From positions 2,629,501 through 2,693,500 of the forward strand of contig JAUIMM010000689.1 in NCBI GenBank assembly GCA_031769625.1: a DNA stretch of 64,000 nucleotides, given 5' to 3'. Below, in pieces: positions 22,162-34,470 of the stretch. Under the pieces are notes generated by a model. The model had not been told where the DNA came from and did not search any database. It saw only the letters and a list, made by a program, of their open reading frames with translations. The position numbers and the translations under genes were made by a program. The first letter of the stretch is position 1. Each line of letters starts with the position of its first letter. Source of the stretch: Taudactylus pleione (taxonomy: Eukaryota > Chordata > Amphibia > Anura > Myobatrachidae).

Positions 22162-22481
22162 GCTGCATACACACAAAGATTTTCTGTCCAACCATCCAAC
22201 TAGTTGATTCGTTGGAATGAAAATCTGGTAACGTATGGGAGTAAATGATGATCAGCAATTTGCTCCTAAATGCCAGAAAACAGATGAAAATGGTCGTTAG
22301 ACAAGTTTATTAATTGTTTGATCTAAACAATTTGTTCACACAACAGTTTTTGTTAATTTTCCGGCATTTGGGAGCAAATTGTTGATTGTCATTTGTTTTC
22401 ATACCTTACCAGATTTTCATTCCAACCAATCAACTAGTTGGATGGTTGGACAGAAAATCTTTACGTGTGTATGCAGCTTAA
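22158..22481. mobile_element. Palindromic MITE with TTAA duplications in Gypsy pol
   Basis: TTAA at 22158-22161 and 22478-22481 flank a 316-bp element with ends GCTGCATACACAC and GTGTGTATGCAGC. The arms are near-perfect over more than 100 bp, including CTGTCCAACCATCCAACTAG and its complement. TTAA duplications suggest piggyBac- or Kolobok-type transposition (inference). Confidence 0.85.
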
Positions 22482-23494
22482 GATTAAGCTCCAACCAACT
22501 TTTCTGCAAACTGGAGAAATGTCTATTTGAAGCCTCCAGTGTACCATTCTTAGGGTACATCATTTCTGGAACAGGCCTTCAAATGGATCCCTCAAAACTA
22601 CAAGCCATTCTTGATTGGTCTCTCCCTTCTTCTCTGAAATCCATCCAGTGATTCTTAGGCTTCGCCAACATTTACTGCAAGTTCGTGAAGGGTTTTTGAA
22701 CATTGGTAGCATCTGTCACAGCCCTCAACTGCAAAGGTACATATCCAACTAGATGGTCCGTCGAAGCTACTTCCACAAATCAACTCCTCAAACAAGTGTT
22801 CATCTCTGCTACTGTCTTAAAGCAACCTGATGTGACTCAACCATTCATCCTGGGGGTGGATGCTTCCTCTGAAGGTGTTCGAGCAGTTCTCTCCCAACAA
22901 TTTGAAGACGAAAAACTTTATCCATGCGGATTCTTTTCTCTGAAGTTCTTGCCAGCAAAGAGGAACTATTCTATCGGTGACCAAGAGCTGCTCGTCATAA
23001 AACTAGCACTCAAGGAATGGCAATATATTTTGGAGGGGGCTCAATATCCAATCACCATCTATACAGACCACAAGAATCTGTTATATCTTAAGTCTGCAAA
23101 TTGTATGAACCCTCGGCAAGCCAGATGGGCGATGTTCTTTTCCAGGTTCAATTTTAAACTTTCCTATCGTCCTGGATCACAAAACTGCAAGGCCGACGCA
23201 CTCTCTCGCTCCATGGAGAACGACTCTGATCTACCTATGAAACAGTCTCACCCAATTCTTGATCCGGCTACTTTCGCTTCTACCAACTTATGCTCGAAGC
23301 CTTCTAATCTCCGAAAGAAACTACTTCAATGGGCACATGCTTCTTACTTCTCTGGACATATAGGTAAGGATAAGACTCTTGAGTTCGTCCAGCGGTCTTA
23401 TTGGTGGCCTACAATGAAAGCGGACGTGAGGACCTATGTCTCTTCGTGTGTCAAGTACTCCGACAACCTCCACCTGGGCAACTCCAACCACTAG
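22482..23494 (+). pseudogene. Gypsy RT thumb, RNase H and integrase zinc finger
   Basis: After the MITE the frame gives KLEKCLFEASSVPFLGYIIS, the usual RT connection. The long frame 22703-23494 then carries RNase H blocks: FILGVDASSEGVRAVLSQ (D), NYSIGDQELLVIKLALKEW (E), ITIYTDHKNLLYL (D), and a NCKADALSR end. Next comes the integrase N-terminal zinc domain (HIGKDKTLEFVQRSYWWP, then SSC) near 23358-23450. The stop at 22646 and the FLGF..CKFVKGF-stop region show decay. Confidence 0.9.
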
Positions 23495-24430
23495 CGATTC
23501 CACTGCAGCCGTGGACACACTTGTCATTGGATTTCATCTCTGACCTCCCTCCATCTCGGGGCCATAATACAATTTGGGTTATTGTGGACAGATTCTCTAA
23601 AATGGCCCATTTTGTACCTCTTACTGGTTTACAGTCTGCACCCTTTCTTGCTCAAGTCTTCTTAAAGGAGATCATCAGACTACATGGTATACCACAAGAA
23701 ATCATTTCCGACAGAGGAGTGCAGTTTGTGGCAAAGTTTTAGAGATCGCTCTGCTCAGCCCTATGGGTGAAACTAAACTATTCCACTGCACACCACCCAC
23801 AAACCAACGGGCAAACCGAAAGGGTCAACCAGGACCTGGAGCAGTTCCTTCGCACCTTCATCTCAGGATGGCTGGATTGAGCTTCTCCTATGGGCTGGAT
23901 TCGCTCATAACAATCACTACTATATGTCTACTAAATCAATGCCTTTTCTCACAGTGTTTGGTCATCAACCTAGAGTTCCAGAATTCCCATTCCCGTTTTG
24001 GACGTGCCCGCTGCCAAGATATCTCTCCAACAATTCTCTGACATTTGGAAAAAGGTTCATTCCGCTATGACCAAAGCCTCAGCCCGATACAAGAGATTCG
24101 CTGATCGCAAAAGACGGGCTGTTCCAAGTTTTCAAACTGGTGATATGGTTTGGCTCTCCACTCTCAGACTCCGAGCTCTTTCAATGAAACTGGCTCCACG
24201 TTACATCGGTCCATTTCCAATAACCCAAGTTCTAAATACAGTTGCCTACAAGTTGAAACTACCACCATTCCTTCGTGTTCCTAATTCCTTCCACATCTCC
24301 CTTCTTAAGCCATTGATTCTAAACAGATTTCAGAAAGTTCTTCCCAAAACTTCTGGTGTTCAAACTCAACAAGGTGAAGTTGAAAGAATTCTAGACTCCC
24401 ATCATCGTTTTAATCATCTCCAATAGCTCA
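23450..24430 (+). pseudogene. Gypsy integrase core, GPY/F and chromodomain
   Basis: The integrase core reads THLSLDFISDLPPSRG (first D), then EIISDRGVQFV (second D) at about 23700, and in another frame [14 protein letters not shown] (E) at about 23805. The C-terminal region has RFADRKRR, a GDMVWLST block, LAPRYIGPFPI (GPY/F module) and, near 24375-24500, a chromodomain: EVERILDSHH, then LIDWKGYGP and SEVHAPRLV. Chromodomains guide integration to particular chromatin. Stops at 23743 and 24426 and frameshifts make the copy inactive. Confidence 0.9.
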
Positions 24431-24575
24431 TCGATTGGAAAGGATACGGTCCGTAGGAAAAGATCTGGATTAATTCTTCCGAGGTTCATGCTCCTCGTCT
24501 AGTCAAGGCATTTCATATGAAGTTTCCGCATAAACCTCAGAAGTGTCATGAGGCCACTCATGGAAAAGGGGGTAC

Positions 24576-25372
24576 TGTCACACGCTGCCATAGAGACCCC
24601 AGAATCAGAACCTACTACTTACCTTTCCGGGCGTTCTCCGGCACTCATATGGTGTTGCAGTGGCTCAGTCTCCGGCCAGCTCCGTCGGTGTCTTCTCCTT
24701 CAGCGACCGCCGCTGACATCACCTGTCTATCTGCAGCAGTGGGTCCGGCATTCCACGGAGTACATGGGCACAGCCATCTTAGCCCAGGACATGTGATGCT
24801 GCCTCCACCTATGGAGCAGCTCTCCCTCTGAATCCGGCCAGTCAGCATCCAGCAGCCTGTATAAAGGGAACTCCTGTCCCACTAGCAAGTTGCCAGTGCA
24901 ACAGGACTCTTAGCCTTGTCTACTGTGCTCCATATAGCATTCCAACTGACTCATCAAAGTACTACATTGCTGTGTGCTTCCAGCCGTCCTCCATTATACC
25001 TTGGAGTCCAGTTACCGCCCGGTCCAAACCGTTGTACCAGCTGTCCTCCAATATTCCTGGAGTCCATCGACCTCCCGGTTCTAACCGGTGGCAATTCAGT
25101 CTCCCTCCATTCACCTGGACTCCAGAAACTTACCAGTTCTACCGGTGACATCTACCTGTGCTCAGCCATTCCTCAGTCACCACTCTTAGTTCCTTCTGCC
25201 AGTATAATCCTTCATGCGCAGGAACTTCGACCGGAGCCAGAAGTGCTTCACTGGCAAGGTCGCATCACATGCAAACACACCAGCTGCTCTGTCCGCCGGC
25301 TTCTGCAGAGGAGATCCATTCGGTCTCCTCCGACTACCTGGACCCCCTTACAGTGATGCAGCAGTCTGTGAC
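24576..25372 (+). repeat. 3' LTR of the Gypsy element
   Basis: The LTR begins TGTCACACGC directly after the polypurine tract. A TATA-like GTATAAAGGG lies at 24859-24868 and is probably the promoter. The end is placed at a CTGTGAC near 25372 by analogy with other frog-type Gypsy LTRs. No second copy is in the window to confirm it. Confidence 0.65.
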
Positions 25373-25622
25373 CGCCGTCATTACTGCTGAAACCGCGCCC
25401 CAGAATACAGTGTGAATGACACTTTGGGGCGCATGTGCCTAAAGCAACAGTGTAAAGATGGGGAACATAGTTGCAGAGATCAGCTACAGCAGGGGGGACT
25501 GATGAACAGTCCTCCCCTGCCGAATATTCCTCTGTACTCTGCAACAATGTAAAGGGGACAGAGCTAAGGCAGGGGGGATGGTGGTAACGGAGGGACAACT
25601 TTTGGCACTGGGGGAGGGGGGT

Positions 25623-25656
<34 letters not shown>

Positions 25657-26269
25657 CACACACTGTATATACATTTTGTTTTACAAATATAGTGACACAT
25701 GGTGAGGAGAAGAGGGACTAAACCTGGGAACCATTGTCCCTGGGGGTCTGTGTGGGGGCTCTGCTTGGTGACCTATTGCTATTAGCGGGCTGTGGGTTGA
25801 TATTGCTGGGAATATGTTGACACTGGGGGGTTTCTATTTTAGATGGGGGTGGATGGGAAGTGAAATTACAATGGGGGGCTATGGACACAGGGTTGGGGGC
25901 TGCAAACATCTCCGACGTATACAATCTTTAAATAAGATATTTAATATTTTTTTAAAATACTTTTTAAAATTAATGAAATTTTAAAAACAACAATTTCTGT
26001 GTGGTTTTGACGTAAAAAAAAATGTCAGTTAAGTGGTTAAAGAGCTCTAAATGTTACCTGTTGTGATTTACATTTGTATTTATATATATTTGTATTATTT
26101 AAATTTGATTGCACTGCATTTGGCAAATACTACAATTCATTGCATACTGTATATCCCCACACACCATCCCTCATATTATGCACAGCTGTCAGTCATTCTA
26201 CTGACATCCATCTATCTCCTTTACCATCTTTATGCATACCTGCAAAGAATAGTGTATTATATTTGATTG
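25373..26269. other. No gene; (TA)n microsatellite
   Basis: A (TA)n tract followed by CA repeats lies at about 25623-25665. The remainder is AT-rich toward 26000 and contains no supported gene. Confidence 0.45.
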
Positions 26270-26745
26270 GTGATGTAATTGGTCCAGTATTTGCCAAAAT
26301 AGTACAATGTTCTTTGTGGAAAGGCATTTCTCCGTAACCACTAAAAGAAGCAGTTGTTAGACTTCTTCTAAGAAAACCTTACTTAGATCCCAACTACATG
26401 ACAAACTACAAATCTGTATCAAATCTTCCTTTTTTAGGATAGTTATTGATAAATTAGCTTTAACATAACTAGAAACCTGTCTGACAACCCATGATATTCA
26501 TTGTTAATTCCAGTCAGTATTAGGGAAACAATATAGCACTGAACATCCCTTGTGTGTTTGCTTAATGATCTTCTGATGGCAAGAAACAGAGGCAACTGTA
26601 AAATGTTAATCCTGCTGGATCTCTCTGCAGCATATGATATTGCTGAACTAGTTACAAATCAATGCATCTTGCCAGGGATAAAGACTGAATGGGAGCACCT
26701 CCAGAAATTAGTTTTTACCCCAATTCTGTTTTATATTGTAAAATA
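26270..26745 (+). pseudogene. CR1/L2-type LINE reverse transcriptase fragment
   Basis: Plus-strand frames read KEAVVRLLLRKPYLDPNYM, TNYKSVSNLPFL from 26344 on. This matches the K.A.V.PLLKKP.LD...NYRPVSNLPFLSK block. At 26601-26640 follows LILLDLSAAYD, the first catalytic aspartate block (LLDLSAAFD). Stops between the blocks and loss of the YxDD region show a short, dead 5'- and 3'-truncated fragment. The motif set fits the CR1/L2 group of non-LTR elements. Confidence 0.8.
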
Positions 26746-27073
26746 GATCTCAAAGCGCTATTTTTTTGTGTGTTCCTTAAGTTCATTAAGTCTATCTACA
26801 GCTAATTATTTTTACTGATTTTAGTATTTCCAATCCAAACTGTAAAGTACTTTGTAGAGGGCAATGTGTTTTTACTATTGGTTGTTTCATTAATGAGTGC
26901 ACTGATTGTAACATGGAATACAACATAAGAATGAATAATTATTTTAAAGGTTTCATTTAGCCTCTTTCTTTCTTCATTGGCTGGAAATACAGATAAATAC
27001 TCCACAATATTCTGTTGCACTATCCACTGTTGAATTTAGACAGTTGCCAAAGAAATGCATCAGTGGCACAATA
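26746..27073. other. No gene seen
   Basis: Short AT-rich interval without recognisable features. Confidence 0.4.
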
Positions 27074-27508
27074 ATACCCCTTTTCCACGGAAATTCCGGG
27101 TCTGACCCGGAGTTGGAACAGAGTTCCTATCCGGATCAGACCCGAAATTTAGCCAGCGCCGACTCGGGATATTCCCGAGTTGGCGCCGCTCACACCGGAG
27201 TTGGGTCTGCACAGACCTGGCTTTCCCGGCGTGAAATTGGACGCTTGGAGATGACGTCATCTCAAAGAGCCACTGAAGCCAGACCAATCGGCCGGCTTGC
27301 AGCGCACTCCAGGTCATCGTGACCCGGAGTGCGCTGTTCTCACAGCAGGGTTTCACGGGCTACGCCCATGTTAAACCCTGCTAGTTACCTGGGTTGGATT
27401 GCCGGATCACTCGACTCGGCGATCCAACCCTCTGCCCTTTTACACAAAGAAGCTGCTCGGGTTAACCCTGCAATAACCCGGGTTTTAGCTCCGGTGTAAA
27501 AGGGGTAT
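27074..27508. mobile_element. 435-bp MITE with ATACCCCTTTT ends
   Basis: Terminal inverted repeats ATACCCCTTTTCCAC and GTGTAAAAGGGGTAT bound a GC-rich body with further internal palindromes (GGGTCTGACCCGGAGTTG against CCGGATCAGACCCG, and GACTCGGGATATTCCCGAGT). No coding capacity. The target duplication is unclear. Confidence 0.8.
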
Positions 27509-28057
27509 AACTGTATATTTTTTTGTTCCCAGGGCTATGACAATTGAGACAAATTAAAATATATTGTGCTGCTATTATAAACTACCTCTGATCATTACTC
27601 TAGCTTGTAATTTTGTGTGAAGCACTTTATGTTATAGATTACTAAAAAACATTCTAAATCATCATCTGCATAATGGATGTTTAATTGATAACAGTTGAAG
27701 CCCTGATCTGGATCCATTCAGCCTGGTCTCAATTGTGTATGCTATATAATGCTTTAAAATTCAAAGTTACAAGACTGAAATCTTTTCATGGGTCTCTGAA
27801 ATCTTATATGTGTCTGCATATGTGGATGCTTACATGATTCATTGAGATTTACTAAAGAAGCACTTCACAGTTAATAGATTTAAGGTCAGGGCAGTCATGA
27901 TTTGTCAATTGTATGTGGAAAGCTTTATTATGTGCAATCAATTGCTGCATTCTGGTTGAGGATTTTTTTTTAAGTGTTATTAAATATTTATATATATCTA
28001 TATAGTTTATTTATATATTCATAACTGTATTTATGGATTTCTGTATAATACTCATTA
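27509..28057. other. No gene seen
   Basis: AT-rich interval without supported features. Confidence 0.4.
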
Positions 28058-28740
28058 AAGCTGGGTACACACTAATCCCAGCGCCGACGGCCCGACATAT
28101 AGGGCGGTCCGTACAAACTGGCCAATCTGGTGCCCGACTGCCCAATATGCCGCTCCCCCGCATAGCGCTGCATGGGATCATCATCTGCATCGCCTGATTT
28201 TACATGCAGTACATAAGATCAGGCAATGAAGTTGACGAACCCATGGGAGCGTGCACTACACGATGTAGTGCATACACACTACACATTTTTAACGATGTGT
28301 CGTTCCGATGTGTCAGAATGGGCCAAATCGTTAAAGATAGTGTGTAGTGTGTGTAGGGTATTGCGCTTATTGGATGCCAATGTATATATTTATAAGGGAT
28401 TTACCATTTATTCCTCCTTTTGTTACCTTAATATCAAAAGCTTTTTTCTGTATATGTGAGCCCACCACATATTTGCTTTACACTAAAAAAACATGTTGCC
28501 TTCAAAAAACTCACAAACTCGCAAAGTAGGTAATAGGAAAAAGACTTGCAGCTCCAAGCCAACACATGCTAATAGACCCACAGCATCATCAGATAGTGTT
28601 GACAGTTTTCTTTTCTCCTGTCACCACCCCTATCATTCACCTCCCCGCTTCCTGGGCTAATGCATCGTCCATTCACACAGATATACGCTCGGTCGGCGGG
28701 ACTGCCAGTCGACCACTGGGTCGCTTAAGTCTGTACCCAG
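28058..28740. mobile_element. Possible MITE with GCTGGGTACACAC ends
   Basis: The left end AAAGCTGGGTACACACTAATC is mirrored by GTCTGTACCCAGTAT near 28725-28739. Inner inverted pieces include ACACACTACAC around 28268 and GTGTGTAGTGTGTGTAG near 28338, so two related short elements may be nested. The size of the outer element is uncertain. Confidence 0.5.
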
Positions 28741-28959
28741 TATAAGGCATCATATTTGATGTAAATGTGGCCTAGAATTAGCTAAAATGATAGCCACACC
28801 ACCTTGTATGGTTGTCGCCCACTTTAATGGCATGTCATGGAAAATCCTGCGTTTGTCTCTGTATATATAGATAGATAGATCTGCCAGCAGCTTGTTGTTT
28901 GATTTATCCCACTGCAGGGGCCAGGGTGTGTAGCTGTGTATGGCAGTCACTTGGATGTT

Positions 28960-29135
28960 TGGTGTATTATATGGCGGGTACTGATGTTCTTTGTATTATA
29001 TGGCAGTCACTGCAATGCTGTTTTATATGGTGGTCACTGCACTGTAATGCATTACTGTATATGGTAGTCACAGCATTATATGGTGGTCACTGCAAAGCCC
29101 TCTGTAATATATGGCAGTCACCAAGATGCTTTTTG
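28960..29135. repeat. Minisatellite, ATATGGCAGTCACTGCA-type unit
   Basis: Six to seven irregular copies of a unit of about 25-35 bp with core TATATGG(C/T)(A/G)GTCACTGCA. Units differ in length, so the array is old. Confidence 0.75.
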
Positions 29136-29299
29136 CATAATGTGACAGTGACACTAGCAATGCCCTCTATGGAGTTAGCCACACCCACTGCACATGCCAG
29201 ACTACTTGTGTAGACCACATCCACACCACACTGGTCACCCCCCTGCATGACTAGGCACACCACCACAGCGCTTGTCACATCCCCTGCGGCGGCACACAA

Positions 29300-29356
29300 G
29301 AGGCCCTTCATAAATTTCAGCTCCAGGCCCATGTGGACATTAATCTGGCACTGACC
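29300..29356. mobile_element. hAT-type right end
   Basis: The segment AGGCCCTTCATAAATTTCAG, then GGCCCATGTGGACATTAATC and TGGCACTG, is similar to the right end of the hAT element at 33780-33830. The left partner was not found; it may lie beyond the minisatellite or be lost. Confidence 0.55.
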
Positions 29357-30044
29357 AAAGGTATTACTTTGAATTTGGATTGAACTGCAATACATTACTC
29401 CACCAGAGTATTTTGAATAATACCATACAGTTATGATAAACAGTTATAAAACCTGCCTTTGCTGTAAAACTCTTTATGCTTACCAGTATTCAGCTGCTGA
29501 TATAGTATATAGTAAGGCTTTATTACAAATAGATATTATTGCTAAAATAAATGGGACTAATCAGGTTTAATAATATACACTAATGTACCAAATAATATAA
29601 CACAAGTACTGTACACAATGTGATATAATAAAACAGATGACACATTAAGAACTACAGTGTATTTCTCAAGTTATGCAAAATAGATCAATACTATTCTCAA
29701 TACTGTATTCATAATATTACCTAATTGCAATTTGCTGCAGTCCGTAAACCAAACTAAACAGTGGGCATATGCAATTTCATCATATCATAAGGTGTTTATC
29801 CACCTATCCTATGGCAAGATATACTGTAAAGAGTAGACAGAGTAATATAATATTTTTCCCAGTATGTAACTAAAAGTAAGGGTGTGAGTGCATGGGTCAC
29901 TATTCTGAGGTGGGCTTATATTGGCAGTCTTGGGATATAGATATTGCCTCTCACCATCATTAACTGTCTTTTACTGAATCCTTCTAATGCATTGTAAGAC
30001 GCTGCTGCCACTCCCAGGATCCTACATTGGAATCGATTACTTCT
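29357..30044. other. No gene seen
   Basis: AT-rich, no supported feature. Confidence 0.4.
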
Positions 30045-30510
30045 GGGTATATGTGGTCATGTGCCCTCCCACCCATATACGGAAAATTTCTGTTTTTCCA
30101 TAGTGCAGCATAATATTGTCTGGGTATCACCAGATAATAGCTAATAGCTACTAGTGGGCCACATAGTTTGAAAGAGAGGACTCCACTCTTTCAAATATGG
30201 GTGCTCACATAGTTGTCGGTGTCATTACGGAGGTGATAGGGTATGTAGCACCTACCCCCATATACAGAAAATGTTAAGTATTTTGTAATGCATGGTAACA
30301 TTGTCCGGTGATCACCAGATAATAACTAGTAAGGGGTCACATAATTTTAAAGGGGGACCGCCCCGCTTTCAAATGTGGGTGCCCCTGATTTAAGGATGCT
30401 AGGTTGGGGGGGGGAGATCACACTGATCACCAGGCATACATTTCTATGGAGGCATATAGTTTGAAGAGGGGACTCCCCTCATTCACACAAGAGTGCCCTC
30501 ATCTTTCTAT
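30045..30510. repeat. Diverged tandem repeat, about three units
   Basis: Three related blocks each contain, in order, a CCCATATAC(G/A)GAAAAT, a TCACCAGATAATA, an ACATA(G/A)TTTGAAAG-type segment and a CTTTCAAATATGGGTGC-type segment. They start near 30070, 30255 and 30390. Divergence is high. The unit is about 150-190 bp. Confidence 0.6.
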
Positions 30511-31086
30511 GTTATATGGTGGGGGAGAAAGAGGGATTTAAAGTCCCCCCCCCCCACCTTTTTCATCCTTTTTTATTTTACATTTCAGTTTTTATATTTA
30601 CGTTTCACTTCCAGGAACTAACTGCCATTAAAGATTGGAAAACTAGGATTTCTTTAACCCCCCCTCACAGTGGACGAGGAGTCCCACTAGCCATCCAGTT
30701 TTAGTGTAAATGCAGATAATTGAGACTCCTCCTCTGTAGTGAAGAGATAAAACCAACCCATGTGAATGCATACACTGTGAATGTGCATCCACCTGGAGGG
30801 ATTCACATTTGGATACATTTTATCCAGTGGTTGTGAGTGTGTGTACCTGCCATGGAGTTGATATGCCACTCCCTGACATCTGAATATCTAGATATAGGGA
30901 TCTTATCTCTAGATGTCTTACCTAAATCTTCCTCCAGGTTTCTGCTGTGGGACCTAGCCCTTGTCTGGTTGAATCTGGGCTCCAGAGGGAGAGTGACCAA
31001 ATCCTAAAATATTAGTCCTCTAGCGGCTGCTTGTAGAGCACTCAAGGCTCTAGAGTGGTGATTGGCAGGCTTCGGCTCCCAGCACT
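30511..31086. other. No gene seen
   Basis: A C-tract near 30545 and otherwise undistinguished sequence. Confidence 0.4.
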
Positions 31087-31508
31087 GGTCTGATTCAGAG
31101 GTGGGTGCAATACTGATGTTTGAGTGACTGTTTGTGCGCATGCGCAAAAAGTGGGTGGGAGGTAGCCTGAATGGTAAGCAAAAAAGGTCCATCTCATGGG
31201 CGTGTTATGATAGTGTCACGAGCGTGCCAGTGAATGTGGCTGTGTTCTCAAACATAGTAACGTGGCCACAGAAGCAATGTTCAGAGCAATTTCAGAAGGA
31301 GACTGCTCCAGCCACAGGCTGGTGCAAGTGTCAATGGTGGATGCAATGGTGCGCAGATTGTGGAGTGTTCATAACCACTAGTGGAGTTGCACTGTGCACA
31401 GAGATTGAAAGCTGGCATCTTTGGGCTGGCACACGATAGAATACAAGGGGAAGTTACCTGCAACTCTGCAAAAAGTCGCAGCTATGCATCCACCTTTGAA
31501 TCAGGCCC
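31087..31508. mobile_element. 422-bp MITE with GGCCTGATTCA ends
   Basis: Left end GGTCTGATTCAGAGGTGGGT and right end ATCCACCTTTGAATCAGGCC are complementary over about 23 bp. Small palindromes such as GCGCATGCGC near 31135 lie inside. No coding capacity. Confidence 0.8.
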
Positions 31509-32367
31509 ACCCTATGGCAGCTAACTGAATGAGGCTGCCAGTGGGGGCTCTTTGGACTCAGGTGCTACTGCTGAAGCCCCACCACTGGACTACCAAGGAT
31601 AAGGTAGGAAATTTAATTTATATATTTTATATAAATTATAATGTTTACTGTGTCCACATCACTTGGATTCACTTTCCCGGCTACAGCACTCTAAATTATA
31701 CTTCGGGCATATTTCACGTTACTCTATGCCCGGTGATTAGCACTGGGCTGTTCCTGTCAATGTTTGCAGTTTGGGACTTGGTGTTTCAACCTGCAGTCTC
31801 AGGAAAACTAAGATAAAAGCAGAAATGAGCATAAAGTGCTTCCTCATGAGTACTTGCAGGTCTGTAATTGATACATTGACACTTTACCTATGGAAACAGA
31901 CCGTGTGACTTAAGCTATGCTAACTGAATCTGTCCCATACTATTTTTAAATCAGGATACCTGGTTAAAACATAGAAGGATGCTTTATTTTTGTATTCATA
32001 AAATTCATGTGCTCTCTCTTTAGCGTTAATAATCATTTGTACTGGATAACCATTATTTCTAAATATTTTAATAATAATTTCTGATTCTTCAATAAATAAT
32101 ACAATCTTTGATATGATTAATTTTTTAAATGTCATAAAACTGCAGCAAAATGTTTCCACTGTCAACATCTGAAAAGCTGTTTGAGTCTGTATCATATCCT
32201 GGACTAAAGAATGTGAAATGCAGAAAATCAATGGTATGTGGATTTAAGGAATCAGTATTGATTCAAATGTTATATTGAATAAATTAATCATCAATGCTAT
32301 ATCTTTGTTCCAAAATTAATATATTGTCTATGTAATCGCCAAAGTGGACCATAATTATCTTGTATGG
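31509..32367. other. No gene seen
   Basis: No exon-like or repeat structure was supported. Confidence 0.4.
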
Positions 32368-32974
32368 GTTAAATACATGGCCGGATTAACAATGGGGCGG
32401 ATGGAGCTGCAGGCCCTCCATTGCAATAGGCCCACAGGATCTGCAGAGTTGCATAAGACCAGAAAAAAATATTTTCTTATTATAGCCCGGCTGCTGCCGG
32501 CCACCCAATACCCGCCCACTGTAAACGCAACTCCCCGGGTCCCCGTCTGCCGCCCTACCGGCGGTTCAAGTACCGGCGTTGGGCATAAATCGGCAGTGCA
32601 GTGGGAGGCTTCATAAGCTCTCCTTGCACTGCACGCATGGTTTCCCAGCTCCTCTTCCCCCTCCACACCATGTGACAAGTGCCGTGGCCGCCACACCCTC
32701 ACACCCGACTGTAGCTGAGCTAACCTCAGTCATCTCCATGAAGGCTGCCCAGCTTCTGCTTCTGATCGGGGACGGGCTGCTGCTGATGGGGAACAGGCTG
32801 CTGCTGAGCCTTATTAGGAACATGATGTCCGTATCCTGTAGCTTGAGCCTCCGTACAGTGTCTCTGAAAAAGGTATGCTCTGTCCCCTATGAGTGCACTG
32901 CTACGCACTGTGAGTGATATATATTGTGATATAGGTATAGATATGCACAGTATGTATATTTTGATACATACAGG

Positions 32975-32996
32975 TATATATATATATATATACACA

Positions 32997-33039
<43 letters not shown>

Positions 33040-33075
33040 TATACTGGGGTACAGTATGTATATTTTGATACATAC

Positions 33076-33124
<49 letters not shown>

Positions 33125-33239
33125 CCAATATGGTCAATTCCTGACGAAAATCTTTCATTAAGATTGAAACGTTGAATAACGCTCTTTGTGTCTGTGTATA
33201 CTTTGTGAATATGCCCTGAGTGCCGCTCTTTGTGGTATG

Positions 33240-33290
<51 letters not shown>
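32975..33290. repeat. (TA)n and TG/CA microsatellite cluster
   Basis: Three long (TA)n tracts (about 32975-33027, 33079-33120, 33241-33287) with intervening ACACAC. The segment CAGTATGTATATTTTGATACATACAGGTA is duplicated at 32947 and 33052, so part of the cluster has been tandemly duplicated. A (TG)n/(TATG)n tract follows at 33610-33670, and another (TA)n at 33725-33755. Confidence 0.9.
33137..33177 (+). ncRNA. Hammerhead-like motif inside the hAT element
   Basis: ATTC pairs with GAAT for helix I. The core is a consensus CTGACGA. Helix II is a perfect AATCTT/AAGATT stem with a TCATT loop, then GAAACGTT. One extra A sits between the core and helix II, and helix III (AC/GT) has no loop, so this is a core look-alike rather than a proven ribozyme. 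It probably derives from a PLE or other retroelement terminus. Confidence 0.5.
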
Positions 33291-33291
<1 letters not shown>

Positions 33292-33727
33292 CACACACAT
33301 ACCTAATTCTGGGGTACCTAATTCTCTGTACTGCCCTCTGCTCTGGCCGGCCACACCCCTTATCTGCTGTACTGACCCTCTTTGCTCCGTCCTGACACCC
33401 CCTTCATTGCTCTGTCCCATCGCCTTCCCCGTTTGCTCAGTCCTGCCTCTCTACCCTTAACTCTTTAGTCCCAGCTCCCCTACTTACTTGTTCCCAGCGG
33501 CTGGTCGTCTTCTTTCAACTTCCGTCTCCCTTGCCTGGTAGCCAATGGGGCGAGAGCCGAGGCTTCAACTGTGCCCGCACGGGGGGACTGGGCAGACCTT
33601 AGACAATTACTGTGTGTATGTGTGTGTGTGTATGTGTGTGTATATGTGTGTGTGTATATGTGTGTGTGTATACAGAGACAGATATATATAATTTTTTTAA
33701 TATACTCACAAACACATATTATGTATG

Positions 33728-33764
<37 letters not shown>

Positions 33765-33838
33765 GTGTGCGTACAATAGGCCCTTTCTCAATTACAGCTC
33801 CCGGCCCATGTGTACCTTAATCTGGCACTGGTTAAATA

Positions 33839-34470
33839 GTATCTATAATATTGTTCATAATAACTCAAATATTATGAATATTTCAGGTAAGTTTGATAAA
33901 AACTGGTTGTTAAAAGTGGATTAGTGAAAATGAAATGAAAGCCCTGTATGATTAATTACTATAGTCTTGATGGTCGAAGAAAGGGGTTTTGATAAATAAA
34001 TAACAATGTGGGGGGAATGTAGTAGCCTCCAATTTTTAAACACTGTTGAGTTTCAAGATTCCACTGAATAAGTCATCTTACCAATTTTTGTAATGTCAAA
34101 TATACAAAATGTCAGTAGTAATAGCCTGTGACTTGTAAACACACCAGAAAATCACCAGTACAACTTGCAGAATCTGTCCAGGCAGAACATAATAAAGAGC
34201 CACATTAAACATACATATTACTTTTGTCACTACTACTCAAAAAAGGATCTCCAAAAAATAAACTCAACAAAAACTCACAAGTAAAGGGAATGTAGGTGAG
34301 AACCTCAATCAGTAGAGGTGCTATTTATGGAAGTCAAAACAATGCAATAAGCAAAAAGAAGTGCTTTCAAATGTTAGATGCCAGAAGTAATTTGTTTTAG
34401 CTGCAGTGGCTACGTTGCTGATGGGTTAAAGTATGGGCTTGATATGGAAGTGGCCAATAGAAATCTAAAA
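33839..34470. other. No gene seen
   Basis: No supported feature. Confidence 0.4.

Larger units (their letters stand above)
20455..25372 (+). mobile_element. Ty3/Gypsy LTR retrotransposon, 5'-truncated
   Basis: The plus strand carries pol (RT, RNase H, integrase with chromodomain) followed by a polypurine tract (AAAAGGGGGTAC, 24564-24575) and a 3' LTR. The 5' LTR, gag and protease are missing; the left end joins the GGGTTAGG-rich repeat at about 20450. The element is broken by a 1.06-kb insertion (21023-22081) and a MITE (22162-22477), plus many stops. Confidence 0.9.
32368..33838. mobile_element. Non-autonomous hAT element with perfect 8-bp TSD
   Basis: GTTAAATA occurs at 32368-32375 and again at 33831-33838, flanking a 1455-bp element. 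Its left end, CATGGCCGGATTAAC, and right end, TTAATCTGGCACTG, are imperfect inverted repeats of the CAGTGCCGGATTAA type. Inward, GGAGCTGCAGGCCC and GGCCC...CAGCTCCCGGCCC are also related. Eight-bp duplications and CAG-type ends identify the hAT superfamily. No transposase is visible. Inside are three (TA)n tracts and a hammerhead-like motif. Confidence 0.92.

Noticed and set aside
32901..33460. Tyr/Ile-rich open frames
   Set aside because: Translations of (TA)n microsatellites.
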